DNA from: Bin75 sp965221365
GTDB taxonomy: Bacteria > Nitrospirota > Nitrospiria > Nitrospirales > UBA8639
NCBI GenBank assembly: GCA_965221365.1
Contig: OZ244884.1
Coordinates: 2,108,001-2,172,000, forward strand
Direction: 5' to 3'
Length of the DNA stretch: 64,000 nucleotides
In this document: positions 24,826 to 32,942 of the stretch, one piece after another
Numbering within the stretch: the first letter of the stretch is position 1
Layout: each line of letters begins with the position of its first letter
Made by a program: the position numbers and the translations under genes
The notes under the pieces: generated by a model
Database searches by the model: none
What the model was told of the DNA's origin: nothing
Seen by the model: the letters and a program-made list of their open reading frames with translations, nothing else

Positions 24826-27663
24826 ATGCCTAAGTACGTGTATTCCTTTGGAGATGGCAGGGCCGAAGGCAAAGGCTCCATGAAAGACCTGCTCGGCGGG
24901 AAAGGTGCCGGCCTTGCGGAAATGACCAATTTGAACATTTGCGTTCCTCCGGGATTTACCATCACGACGCAAGCCTGCCTCGAATATTTCAGCGCCGGCA
25001 AGCAGTATCCCGACGGCATGTGGACCCAGACCCTGAAGGGGCTGAAGCGGGTCGAGCGATGGATGAAGGCAGGGTTGGGGGATCCTCGAAATCCGCTGTT
25101 GGTGTCCGTGCGGTCCGGCGCGCGCGCTTCCATGCCCGGCATGATGGATACGGTGTTGAACCTGGGCTTGAACTCGGACACCGTCAAAGGGTTGGCCGCA
25201 AAAACGAACAATCTTCGCTTTGCCATGGATTCCTATCGTCGGTTTATCACGATGTTTGGCTCCGTGGTGATGAATGTGCCACGAGAAACCTTTGAAGCCG
25301 TCCTGAACCAGAAAAAGGAAGAAGTCGGCGCCGTGACCGATACCGAACTCTCCTCGGAGGCCCTCGGCGACCTGGTCTCAGCGTATCAGGAGGTGGTCAA
25401 GCGGGAAACCGGCCAAGCCTTTCCCGAAGATCCGCTCGAACAACTCGATATGGCGGTGAAGGCCGTTTTTGCATCCTGGTTTGGGGACCGGGCGGTGGCC
25501 TATCGAAAGATTTACGGCATTCCGGATGCGTGGGGAACCGCGGTAAACGTCGTGGCCATGGTCTTTGGCAACATGGGGGAAACCAGTGGAACCGGCGTCG
25601 TGTTTTCCCGAAATCCGTCCACCGGAGAACGAACGATTTTCGGGGAATGCTTGTTGAACGCCCAGGGTGAAGACGTCGTGGCGGGGCTTCGGACGCCCCT
25701 CTCCGTGTCTGCCCTGAAGGCCAAATTGCCCGTTGCCTATCAATCCCTCATGGCGACGCAGAAGATTCTGGAAAAACATTATCGTGACATGCAGGATATG
25801 GAGTTCACGATTCAGGAAGGCAAGCTCTACATGCTGCAAACGCGGAGCGGCAAGCGAACGGGGATTGCCGCGGTCCGGATTGCCGTTGATATGGTCAAGG
25901 AGCGGCTGATCGATAAGAGAGAAGCCGTGCGACGGGTCGATCCCGAACAGTTGGCGCAGTATCTGTATCCGATTTTTGAGCAAATCGAAGAAAAGAAGTC
26001 TCAACCGATTGGGCGAGGGCTGCCAGCCGGGCCGGGAGCTGCCTGCGGGAAGATTGCCCTGACTCCGGAGCATGCCGTGGCGCTCAAGGCACGGGGAGAA
26101 AAGGCCGTGCTCGTGCGGAAGGAAACCAGCCCGGACGACATTCACGGCATGCACGCGGCCGAAGGCTTCCTGACCGCCACGGGAGGGATGACGTCCCATG
26201 CCGCGGTGGTGGCACGACAAATGGGAAAGGTCTGCGTGGCCGGCTGTGAAGACGTCGAGGTGTTCGAGGAGGAAGCCAAGGTCCGAATCGGCCCGTCGGT
26301 CTTCAAGGAAGAGGATTATATTTCCATTAATGGATTTTCCGGATTCGTCTACGGGGGGATGGTGTCCGTGGTCGACTCGGAAGTCATTCAGGGGCTTCGG
26401 AGCACGCGTGCCACGGCGCAATCCGAAAAAGTCCGGTATTTTTTCACGATCCTGAAGTGGGCCGATGAGATACGGCGTCTCCGCGTCAGAGCCAATGCCG
26501 ATGATCCGGAACAGGCCAGAATCGCGCGTGGGTTCGGTGCGGAGGGGATCGGTCTTTGTCGAACGGAACACATGTTCTTTGCAGAAGATCGTGCGCCGAT
26601 CATGCAGGCGATGATCCTGGCCGCGAATCGAACAGAACGGGAACGGTATCTGGCCCAACTCCTGCCACTCCAGAAACAGGACTTCATCGGGCTCTATCGG
26701 GAGATGAAAGGGTACCCGGTCACGATTCGGTTGCTGGACCCGCCCTTGCATGAGTTTTTGCCCAAACGCGAGCAACTCATGGTGGAGATTGCGCGGGCCG
26801 ATGCCCTGAACGGAAATTCGCCGAAGATCGAAGAGAAGCGAAAAATTCTGGCACGGATTGAAGAACTGCACGAATTCAACCCCATGCTCGGACTGCGAGG
26901 CTGTCGCTTGGGCATTACCATGCCGGAGATCACACGCATGCAGGTGCAGGCGATCATGGAAGCCGCCTGTGAGCTGGCCAGGGAAGGGAAGCGGATCGTG
27001 CCGGAAATCATGATCCCCCTCGTTGGCATGGTATCGGAAATGAAGGCGCAGAAAGCTTTGATCAGAGAAGTCGCCGATGAAACCATGAAACGCTGCGGGA
27101 AAACCCTGACTTATCTGGTCGGAACCATGATCGAGTTGCCCAGGGCCGCGGTTACGGCCAGACAGATCGCCGAAGAGGCCGAGTTCTTTTCCTTCGGCAC
27201 GAATGATCTGACCCAGACCACCTATGGATTTTCCAGGGACGATTCCTCCAAATTTACGAGTTATTACCGAGACAACGAGCTGCTGGCATTCGATCCGTTT
27301 GCCGTACTCGACCGGGAAGGGGTGGGCGAGGTCATGCGGTTGGCCATGCGTGAAGGACGAGCGACTCGCCCGGAACTCAAACTCGGGATATGCGGGGAAC
27401 ATGGCGGAGAGCCCAGCTCCGTTGAATTTTGTCATCACCTTGGGCTCAACTACGTGAGCTGTTCTCCGTATCGAGTCGCGATCGCCAGGTTGGCCGCTGC
27501 CCAGGCCGCGTTACATGACGAAGACGCCAGGCCGGCTCCGGAGCCGACCCCCAAGCCGAAATCCGTGAAGACCGCGTCCCGTACCAAGAGGGCCGCGCGT
27601 CGTGCGACAACCACCACGTCGAGAGGCCAGAGACGGTCACGTCAGACTCGATCTCGCCGGTGA
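24826..27663 (+). CDS. ppdK: Pyruvate, phosphate dikinase
   Basis: A 945-residue PPDK, which interconverts pyruvate + ATP + Pi and PEP + AMP + PPi. The N-terminal ATP-grasp domain starts VYSFGDG and GGKGAGLAEMTNL, with SVRSGARASMPGMMDTVLN and GNMGETSGTGVVFSRNPSTGE. The swivelling phosphohistidine domain has GGMTSHAAVVAR (catalytic His), and the C-terminal TIM barrel binds PEP (GIGLCRTEHMFF, GTNDLTQ, catalytic Cys in GICGEHGG). In autotrophs it works in the PEP-forming direction. Unusually, about 49 residues follow the normal end, rich in Lys/Arg/Pro/Thr (e.g. KRAARRATTTTSRGQRRSRQ). The frame opens upstream of 24826, but homology starts at this ATG. ribD overlaps the stop by 4 nt. Confidence 0.96.
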   Translation: MPKYVYSFGDGRAEGKGSMKDLLGGKGAGLAEMTNLNICVPPGFTITTQACLEYFSAGKQYPDGMWTQTLKGLKRVERWMKAGLGDPRNPLLVSVRSGARASMPGMMDTVLNLGLNSDTVKGLAAKTNNLRFAMDSYRRFITMFGSVVMNVPRETFEAVLNQKKEEVGAVTDTELSSEALGDLVSAYQEVVKRETGQAFPEDPLEQLDMAVKAVFASWFGDRAVAYRKIYGIPDAWGTAVNVVAMVFGNMGETSGTGVVFSRNPSTGERTIFGECLLNAQGEDVVAGLRTPLSVSALKAKLPVAYQSLMATQKILEKHYRDMQDMEFTIQEGKLYMLQTRSGKRTGIAAVRIAVDMVKERLIDKREAVRRVDPEQLAQYLYPIFEQIEEKKSQPIGRGLPAGPGAACGKIALTPEHAVALKARGEKAVLVRKETSPDDIHGMHAAEGFLTATGGMTSHAAVVARQMGKVCVAGCEDVEVFEEEAKVRIGPSVFKEEDYISINGFSGFVYGGMVSVVDSEVIQGLRSTRATAQSEKVRYFFTILKWADEIRRLRVRANADDPEQARIARGFGAEGIGLCRTEHMFFAEDRAPIMQAMILAANRTERERYLAQLLPLQKQDFIGLYREMKGYPVTIRLLDPPLHEFLPKREQLMVEIARADALNGNSPKIEEKRKILARIEELHEFNPMLGLRGCRLGITMPEITRMQVQAIMEAACELAREGKRIVPEIMIPLVGMVSEMKAQKALIREVADETMKRCGKTLTYLVGTMIELPRAAVTARQIAEEAEFFSFGTNDLTQTTYGFSRDDSSKFTSYYRDNELLAFDPFAVLDREGVGEVMRLAMREGRATRPELKLGICGEHGGEPSSVEFCHHLGLNYVSCSPYRVAIARLAAAQAALHDEDARPAPEPTPKPKSVKTASRTKRAARRATTTTSRGQRRSRQTRSRR

Positions 27664-28772
27664 GCGACGTCGCCCAAGACGTCCGGTTCATGAGACAGGC
27701 CCTCAGGCTTGCGGCCCGAGGGAGGGGAACGGTTAGTCCGAATCCCATGGTCGGTGCCGTAGTCGTGGTAAAAGGGACGGTCGTGGGATCCGGATATCAC
27801 CAACGGCCCGGTGGTCCCCACGCTGAAGTCGTGGCCTTACGACAAGCCCGCAGCCGTTCTCGGGGCGCGACCCTCTATACCACGCTCGAACCCTGTTGCC
27901 ATACCGAGAAACGTACTCCCCCCTGCGTGCCGGCGATTCTTGAGGCGGGGATTCATCGCGTCGTCGTGGCGATGCGTGATCCCAACATTCACGTGGCGGG
28001 GCGTGGCATTCGGCAACTCCGGCGCGCGGGGCTTTCCGTAGACGTCGGGTGTCTTGGCAAGGAAGCGGCCACGCTCAATGAGGTCTATAGGCATTGGATC
28101 GGTACAGGCCGCCCCTTTGTCCTGCTCAAGGCCGGGATGACGCTGGACGGCAAGATTGCGACGGCTCGTGGCGAATCGCAATGGATAACGGGAGTCAGGG
28201 CACGGGAACACGTCCATTGGCTGAGGAGCCAGGTCGACGTGATTGCCGTGGGCGTGCAGACCGTTCTCATGGACGATCCCCGACTCACGGTTAGAGGTCA
28301 AGGACGTGCCACCGGTCGCCAACCGCTGCGGCTGATCTTCGACAGCCGTCTGCGCATTTCCCTCGGGGCGCGTGTACTTCAGAGCATTGAGCAGGTCCCA
28401 ACGGCCATTGCCACGACGAAAATGGCCAGCCAACGAAAAATCCAACGATTGCAAAAGATGGGGATAGACGTCCTGATGCTTCCTCAAAAAGACCGGCGCG
28501 TCTCTCTTCGCACGTGTCTTCGGATGCTTGGACAAAAAGGCGTCACCCGTCTACTGGTGGAAGGCGGGGGGGAGTTGAACTCCGGCTTTTTGCGGGAAGG
28601 GCTGGTGAACCGGGTCTATCTTTACGCGGCGCCCGGCCTGTTGGGCGGGCAGAAGAGCAAAGGCCTGGTAGGAGGCCCCTCGCCTCGGCGGTTGACCGAA
28701 ACAATTCCGGTGTCCAATCTTCAGGTCCAGTCTTTGGGCGAGGATGTGTTAATCACGGGAGACGTGTCGTGA
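27660..28772 (+). CDS. ribD: Bifunctional riboflavin biosynthesis deaminase/reductase
   Basis: A 370-residue RibD. The N-terminal deaminase domain (to ~145) carries the zinc site: PHAEV (His/Glu) and TLEPCCHTEKRTPPC (two Cys). The C-terminal reductase domain has LLKAGMTLDGKIA, SQWITG, DPRLTVR and LLVEGGGELN. It deaminates the GTP-cyclohydrolase II product and reduces the ribose side chain, steps 2 and 3 of riboflavin synthesis. The GTG start overlaps the ppdK stop (GTGA), so they are translationally coupled. The other rib genes are not in the window, probably because an AT-rich island follows directly. Length normal. Confidence 0.95.
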   Translation: MSDVAQDVRFMRQALRLAARGRGTVSPNPMVGAVVVVKGTVVGSGYHQRPGGPHAEVVALRQARSRSRGATLYTTLEPCCHTEKRTPPCVPAILEAGIHRVVVAMRDPNIHVAGRGIRQLRRAGLSVDVGCLGKEAATLNEVYRHWIGTGRPFVLLKAGMTLDGKIATARGESQWITGVRAREHVHWLRSQVDVIAVGVQTVLMDDPRLTVRGQGRATGRQPLRLIFDSRLRISLGARVLQSIEQVPTAIATTKMASQRKIQRLQKMGIDVLMLPQKDRRVSLRTCLRMLGQKGVTRLLVEGGGELNSGFLREGLVNRVYLYAAPGLLGGQKSKGLVGGPSPRRLTETIPVSNLQVQSLGEDVLITGDVS

Positions 28773-28854
28773 CGCATCCACCGGTGATCGGCGTCAAGGA
28801 AAAGCGTAAGAGGACAAATAGTGGATGACCCTGGGATTGAAAGTTTCAAAGTGG

Positions 28855-28884
28855 TTGAGAGAATCCAAGCAATGATAAGATAAT
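28855..28884 (+). promoter_or_regulatory. Promoter of the ATPase/nuclease island
   Basis: TTGAGA (28855-28860), an 18-nt spacer, and GATAAT (28879-28884): each box is 5/6 to sigma70 consensus. Transcription would begin only a few bases before the ATG at 28898, so the mRNA leader is very short. It indicates that the two-gene island is expressed on its own rather than from ribD. Confidence 0.5.
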
Positions 28885-28897
28885 CGCAGAAGACAAC

Positions 28898-30319
28898 ATG
28901 AAAATTTCCATTAAAAACTTCGGTCCTATTGCAGAAGCACAAGAGGTTGAGCTTCGCCCTTTGACCGTTTTTGTCGGTCCAAGCAACACGGGGAAGTCTT
29001 ACCTCGCCGTCCTCATTTATGCTTTGCTTAGATCCTTTCAGTCTAGAGAGTATGTCCCCCTTCCCCTCAGAGAACGTAATAGAAGAAAGAGGCATGAAAG
29101 TGGGCTTCTATTTGATTTTGGCGAAGCGATTTCCGATGAGGTTGATGATTTCTTAACTCGATTAACCCAGGAAAAGGTACAAACAACAAACTTTTTTGAT
29201 TTGCCTGAAAAGCTGCAGAAATTTTTCAAAGAAAAAATGGGTCAAGAGCTTGCTCTAATGTTTCATCAAGAGCTTCCACGTTGTATGGGAACTTCCCCAA
29301 AGGAAAATTTGTTAATAACAGGCAAATTCTTTTTGCATTTTGAAGACAATAAAAAGAGCTTCACGTTAACTTCTTTAAATAAAGCCGATATGGAAATCAA
29401 AAATTTTAGTTTTGAGAGGGGACATTTCCCTAGATTCATGGCTCTTCCAAAAGCCATGCCTAAAGAGAGCAAGGCTGATATATTTTTTGATTCTTTACTA
29501 GAAGCATTTGCCGCTTCTTCTGATTATTTTCCCCATAAAGCAGAATCGTTCTATCTGCCTGCGGCAAGAACCGGCATCATGCAAAGCCATCAAGCCATAG
29601 TCGGATCACTGATAAAACGAACGCCATTTGCAGGATTAGAAGATGGTACTACCCTCAGTGGGATCGTCTCTGACTTTCTTGAGGAAATTATCAGTATGGA
29701 TACAAGTCAAAAAGCGGAAGACAAGGTTTCGACCATAGCAGATGATATGGAGAAAGAGATTTTGAAAGGCTTCATTAAGACCAAACCGTTCGAAGCCATT
29801 CAATACCCGCAGTTTTTATATAAGCAGAACGGACTGGAAATCCCATTGCTTTGTTCCTCGTCAATGGTCTCCGAGCTTGCTCCCGTTGTTCTCTTTATCA
29901 GACACAGAGTCAAGAAAGATGATTTGTTGATTATTGAGGAACCCGAAGCACATCTACACCCTGAAGCTCAGAGAAACATGGCTGCCGTTGTCGTTCGTCT
30001 GATTCGTGCGGGCGTTCGGGTGATGGTCACAACGCATAGTGATTATTTCCTGGATCAGATCTCAAACTACGTTCGCCGGTCAAAGTTTTCAGAATCCGAG
30101 CGAAGTCGATTGCCCGGCTCTCAGGATGGATTTTTAGACGAGAGCGAAATTGGCGCCTATGTTTTTAACCGGCGAGACAGTGGAACAATCGTTGAAAAAT
30201 TACATTTTGAGCAGGAAAACGGTTTGTCTTCCGCAGACCATGATAAGGTGTCGTCAGATCTGTATAACGAAACCGTTGGGATTCTAGAGCAATTTGATCA
30301 GCAAAATAATGAAGGATGA
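28898..30319 (+). CDS. ABC/AAA-type ATPase of a putative defence module
   Basis: A 473-residue ATPase of the SMC/OLD/AAA_21-like class. Walker A is GPSNTGKS at residues 27-34. An ABC-signature-like SSSMVSEL lies ahead of Walker B DDLLIIEEPEAHLHPEAQ near residue 346, and the H-loop is VTTHSDYFLDQI. The ~300 residues between Walker A and B are helical and charged and should form the coiled/insert region. No TOPRIM nuclease domain is fused at the C-terminus, unlike OLD proteins; instead a separate small gene overlaps by 4 nt (ATGA). Base composition is visibly more AT-rich than ribD and elbB on either side, pointing to horizontal transfer. Such ATPases act as sensors or motors in many antiphage systems; this assignment is by analogy. 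Confidence 0.82.
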   Translation: MKISIKNFGPIAEAQEVELRPLTVFVGPSNTGKSYLAVLIYALLRSFQSREYVPLPLRERNRRKRHESGLLFDFGEAISDEVDDFLTRLTQEKVQTTNFFDLPEKLQKFFKEKMGQELALMFHQELPRCMGTSPKENLLITGKFFLHFEDNKKSFTLTSLNKADMEIKNFSFERGHFPRFMALPKAMPKESKADIFFDSLLEAFAASSDYFPHKAESFYLPAARTGIMQSHQAIVGSLIKRTPFAGLEDGTTLSGIVSDFLEEIISMDTSQKAEDKVSTIADDMEKEILKGFIKTKPFEAIQYPQFLYKQNGLEIPLLCSSSMVSELAPVVLFIRHRVKKDDLLIIEEPEAHLHPEAQRNMAAVVVRLIRAGVRVMVTTHSDYFLDQISNYVRRSKFSESERSRLPGSQDGFLDESEIGAYVFNRRDSGTIVEKLHFEQENGLSSADHDKVSSDLYNETVGILEQFDQQNNEG

Positions 30320-30780
30320 GTCCTACTCTCTCCACGCTAACAGGTCTTTTCAGTCAATGCATCCGTCCCTCTTGCGAAGATTCAAACTGCAAACTTCAGT
30401 TGAGTTCCTTCCCAAAGCAACAGATCATTTTGGATCTTGACTGTATTGCACAACAAAGACGGTCTCCCATTCAAGGCAAAAGATGCGACCGCTTAATTGT
30501 GATCGAGGCAGGTGGCAAGATCTTTCTGCTTCCCGTGGAGTTTAAGACGACTTGGGTCATTCCAGAAAAGATCAAGGAACAATTGGAAGGTGGAATCGGT
30601 TTTTTCAAGAAGTACCACGAAAATCAATTTCACTGTTATCCGGTATTGGTTTCTAGAAACCTCAGAACATCCATCAGGAAACAGCTCCAGAAGATTTCTA
30701 TAAGTTGGAATGGGAGAAAAACAAGAATTAAGCACGTGTTATGCAACGACTCGTTATCATGGAAAGCCGTACATTCTTAA
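30316..30780 (+). CDS. Small PD-(D/E)XK-like protein, partner of the ATPase
   Basis: A 154-residue protein whose ATG overlaps the ATPase stop (ATGA). A compact nuclease-like core is visible: D58 in KRCDRLIVIE, then the strand LLPVEFKTTW with E75-x-K77, and Q89 in IKEQLEGG. The arrangement D-x16-E-x-K-x11-Q is the pattern of PD-(D/E)XK enzymes. Four Cys lie in the first 43 residues (SQCIRPSC, SNCKL, DLDC), perhaps a metal site. The C-terminal part is basic (RKQLQKISIS, GRKTRIKH) and could contact nucleic acid. I do not recognise a named family. With the ATPase it would form a two-gene effector/sensor pair; nuclease activity is inferred from the motif alone. Confidence 0.68.
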   Translation: MSPTLSTLTGLFSQCIRPSCEDSNCKLQLSSFPKQQIILDLDCIAQQRRSPIQGKRCDRLIVIEAGGKIFLLPVEFKTTWVIPEKIKEQLEGGIGFFKKYHENQFHCYPVLVSRNLRTSIRKQLQKISISWNGRKTRIKHVLCNDSLSWKAVHS

Positions 30781-30819
30781 CCATCTTTCCTTGCTATAAG
30801 GTGCTGAGAGGGGGGCATC

Positions 30820-31473
30820 ATGAAGAAAGTCGCTGTCGTGTTGTCGGGCTGTGGGTTTCTGGATGGCGCAGAGATCACCGAAGCGATCAGCACCCTGGTG
30901 GCCATTGGGCAACAGGGTGCCGCGTATACGTGTTTTGCTCCGGACAAGGACGTGCCTGAAACGAACCATCTGACTCAACAGGCAACCGGTCGGACGAGAA
31001 ACGTGCTGCACGAGGCGGCCAGGATTGCCCGAGGGGAGATTCACCCGCTCGAAGCACTCAAGGCTGAGGACTTCGATGCCCTGGCGTTTCCCGGCGGCTA
31101 TGGCGCCGCGCTTCATCTGTGTGATTTTGCGCAAAAGGGGAGCGGGGGAGAGATCGATCCGCAAGCCCTTCGGATCGTCAAGGAATTTCACGAAGCCCGG
31201 AAACCGATTGCCGCGATTTGCATTGCTCCGGCGCTCATGGCTTTGGCGTTGGGCGAGAAGGGGATCAACGTGACGATCGGAGAGGATCAGGGGACGGCGT
31301 CGGAAGTCGAAAAAACCGGGGCCAAGCACACCAATTGTGCGGTCGAGAAGTTTGTGGTCGACTCCACCAATCGAGTCATCACCACTCCGGCCTACATGTA
31401 CGGAACCGCCAAACCGCACCAGGTTTTCGAAGGCGTGAGCGGGGCCATTACCGAATTGATGAAGATGGCCTAG
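30820..31473 (+). CDS. elbB: Isoprenoid biosynthesis glyoxalase ElbB-like
   Basis: A 217-residue DJ-1/PfpI-superfamily protein of the ElbB type. It starts KKVAVVLSGCGFLDGAEI as in the family. Further blocks are FAPDKDV..TNHLT, ALAFPGGYGAA and the nucleophile elbow AAICIAPALMA, with Cys in the position used by DJ-1-like glyoxalases. AGAGGGGGG precedes the ATG. E. coli ElbB shows glyoxalase activity and has been linked to isoprenoid metabolism; the physiological role is uncertain. The gene resumes GC-rich composition right after the AT-rich island, so it marks the island's right edge. Confidence 0.92.
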   Translation: MKKVAVVLSGCGFLDGAEITEAISTLVAIGQQGAAYTCFAPDKDVPETNHLTQQATGRTRNVLHEAARIARGEIHPLEALKAEDFDALAFPGGYGAALHLCDFAQKGSGGEIDPQALRIVKEFHEARKPIAAICIAPALMALALGEKGINVTIGEDQGTASEVEKTGAKHTNCAVEKFVVDSTNRVITTPAYMYGTAKPHQVFEGVSGAITELMKMA

Positions 31474-31601
31474 GCAAGCCGTTACTTGCCCCAGGGCCTC
31501 GAAGCCAAAACAGTGGGCAGCCTTGCCCCCACGTGGCACTTCTCAGGGAGAGTCCCTGCCTGAGCGAAAGAAAGGCCGGGTGGATGCCCGGCGGGAGCGA
31601 C

Positions 31602-32903
31602 ATGAATTTTTTTCGTATTTGGTCATGGATGATCGTCGGACTCCTGATGACAGGGGTCCTGGGTGCCGGTCATGGCTGGGGCCAGGAGATGCCGTCGGCG
31701 GTCCCTCGGCAGTTTCCCGAATCCCTGGCAACGCTCATGACGCACTATCTGGAGGGTGATGAGCCTGAGCCGGGTTTGTTGTCGGCGATTGTGGCGCATC
31801 CCGAGGCGAGTCTGGAACGCGTGAGCCAGTTGCTTCGAGAGGGCCGACCCTATGGGCCGGCTCCGGTCGGTCTGCTTCCCAGTCAACCGATTCGCGTTCG
31901 GGGAACAACCCTGTCGTATGGGTTGTTCGTGCCGCCGACCTATGATCCCGAGAAAGCCTTTCCCCTGGTGATCTGTCTGCATGGAGCGGGGTTTACAGGA
32001 GATTCGTATCTGGAGCGATGGGCGACCCGATTGGGCGAGTCGTTCATCCTGGCCTGTCCTACGGTCGAGATGGGGACGTGGTGGACCCGGCTGAGCGAAG
32101 AGTTGGTGCTCGCCACCATCGAAGAAGTCCGGACGCGGTATCGGATCGATCCCGATCGGATCGTCCTGACCGGCATGTCGAACGGCGGCATCGGCGCCTG
32201 GATCATTGGAATGCATCATGCCCCTCGGTTCGCGGCTGTCGCGCCGATGGCCAGTGGACTCGATGACGTCTTGTTCCCTTTTCTGGAAAATCTTCGATAC
32301 ACGTCGGTGTACATCATCCACGGGTCCAAGGATCGTATCATGCCGGTCTGGTTGAGTCGGAACATCACAAACGAGTTGGCTGGACTGGGGATCGCGTTCA
32401 CGTATCGCGAACATGACGAGTCGCATCCGCATGCCGGTGGTCATTTTTTCCCTCGCCAGGAATTACCGGCCCTCGTGGAGTGGTTCGGGAAGCAGCGGCG
32501 CATTCCCTATCCCCGGCAATTGACGGTCGTCCGGGATGCCAGCCATTTGACGGAGTTCGGTTGGGTGCGCATCGACGTGACCGACCGGATCGCCATGTTT
32601 TCAGAGCAGTTGGTGGATCGGCATGATGAGCTGATGCGCGATCGGATCTACGCAAAGGTCGCCGTGGACGTGCGAGACCGGAATACGATTGAGGTCCAAA
32701 CCAACCGGGTACGGCGTTATACCTTGTTGCTGAACGACGAATTGGTGGATTTTTCCATGCCGGTGACCGTTTCAACCAATGGCCGGACGAGTTTTGAGGG
32801 GTACGTGACGCCCCGAGTCGAAACGCTGCTCCGCGACGTGCGACGCCGGCAGGACGTCGATAGACTCTTTCCCGCCCTGGTGACCATCGACGTGCCACGC
32901 TAA
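31602..32903 (+). CDS. Secreted alpha/beta-hydrolase esterase (PHB depolymerase-like)
   Basis: A 433-residue exported esterase. The ATG at 31602 (GGGAGCG upstream) is followed by a signal peptide (RIWSWMIVGLLMTGVLGAGHG); the frame is open further upstream within elbB, which is coincidental. The hydrolase domain begins near residue 100 with SYGLFVPPTYDPEKAFPLVI and CLHGAGFTGDS (oxyanion). The catalytic Ser is in GMSNGG, the acid in HGSKDRIMP and the His in HAGGHFFP. After ~residue 300 comes an extra ~130-residue beta-rich domain of unknown role. The family includes feruloyl esterases and poly(hydroxyalkanoate) depolymerases; the substrate here is not determinable. A GCCGGG/CCCGGC hairpin (31575-31592) lies in the leader. 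Confidence 0.83.
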   Translation: MNFFRIWSWMIVGLLMTGVLGAGHGWGQEMPSAVPRQFPESLATLMTHYLEGDEPEPGLLSAIVAHPEASLERVSQLLREGRPYGPAPVGLLPSQPIRVRGTTLSYGLFVPPTYDPEKAFPLVICLHGAGFTGDSYLERWATRLGESFILACPTVEMGTWWTRLSEELVLATIEEVRTRYRIDPDRIVLTGMSNGGIGAWIIGMHHAPRFAAVAPMASGLDDVLFPFLENLRYTSVYIIHGSKDRIMPVWLSRNITNELAGLGIAFTYREHDESHPHAGGHFFPRQELPALVEWFGKQRRIPYPRQLTVVRDASHLTEFGWVRIDVTDRIAMFSEQLVDRHDELMRDRIYAKVAVDVRDRNTIEVQTNRVRRYTLLLNDELVDFSMPVTVSTNGRTSFEGYVTPRVETLLRDVRRRQDVDRLFPALVTIDVPR

Positions 32904-32942
32904 CGGGTCCTAGGATCCTCCACGCTTCTTTTCCTGGTGACT

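Noticed and set aside
25378..27438. 686-residue antisense frame within ppdK
   Set aside because: A GC-rich codon-bias shadow of ppdK, which has full family signatures on the plus strand.
32904..32942. Cobalamin riboswitch ahead of cobQ
   Set aside because: The gap is only 39 nt, too short for the element, and no B12-box-like sequence is seen.
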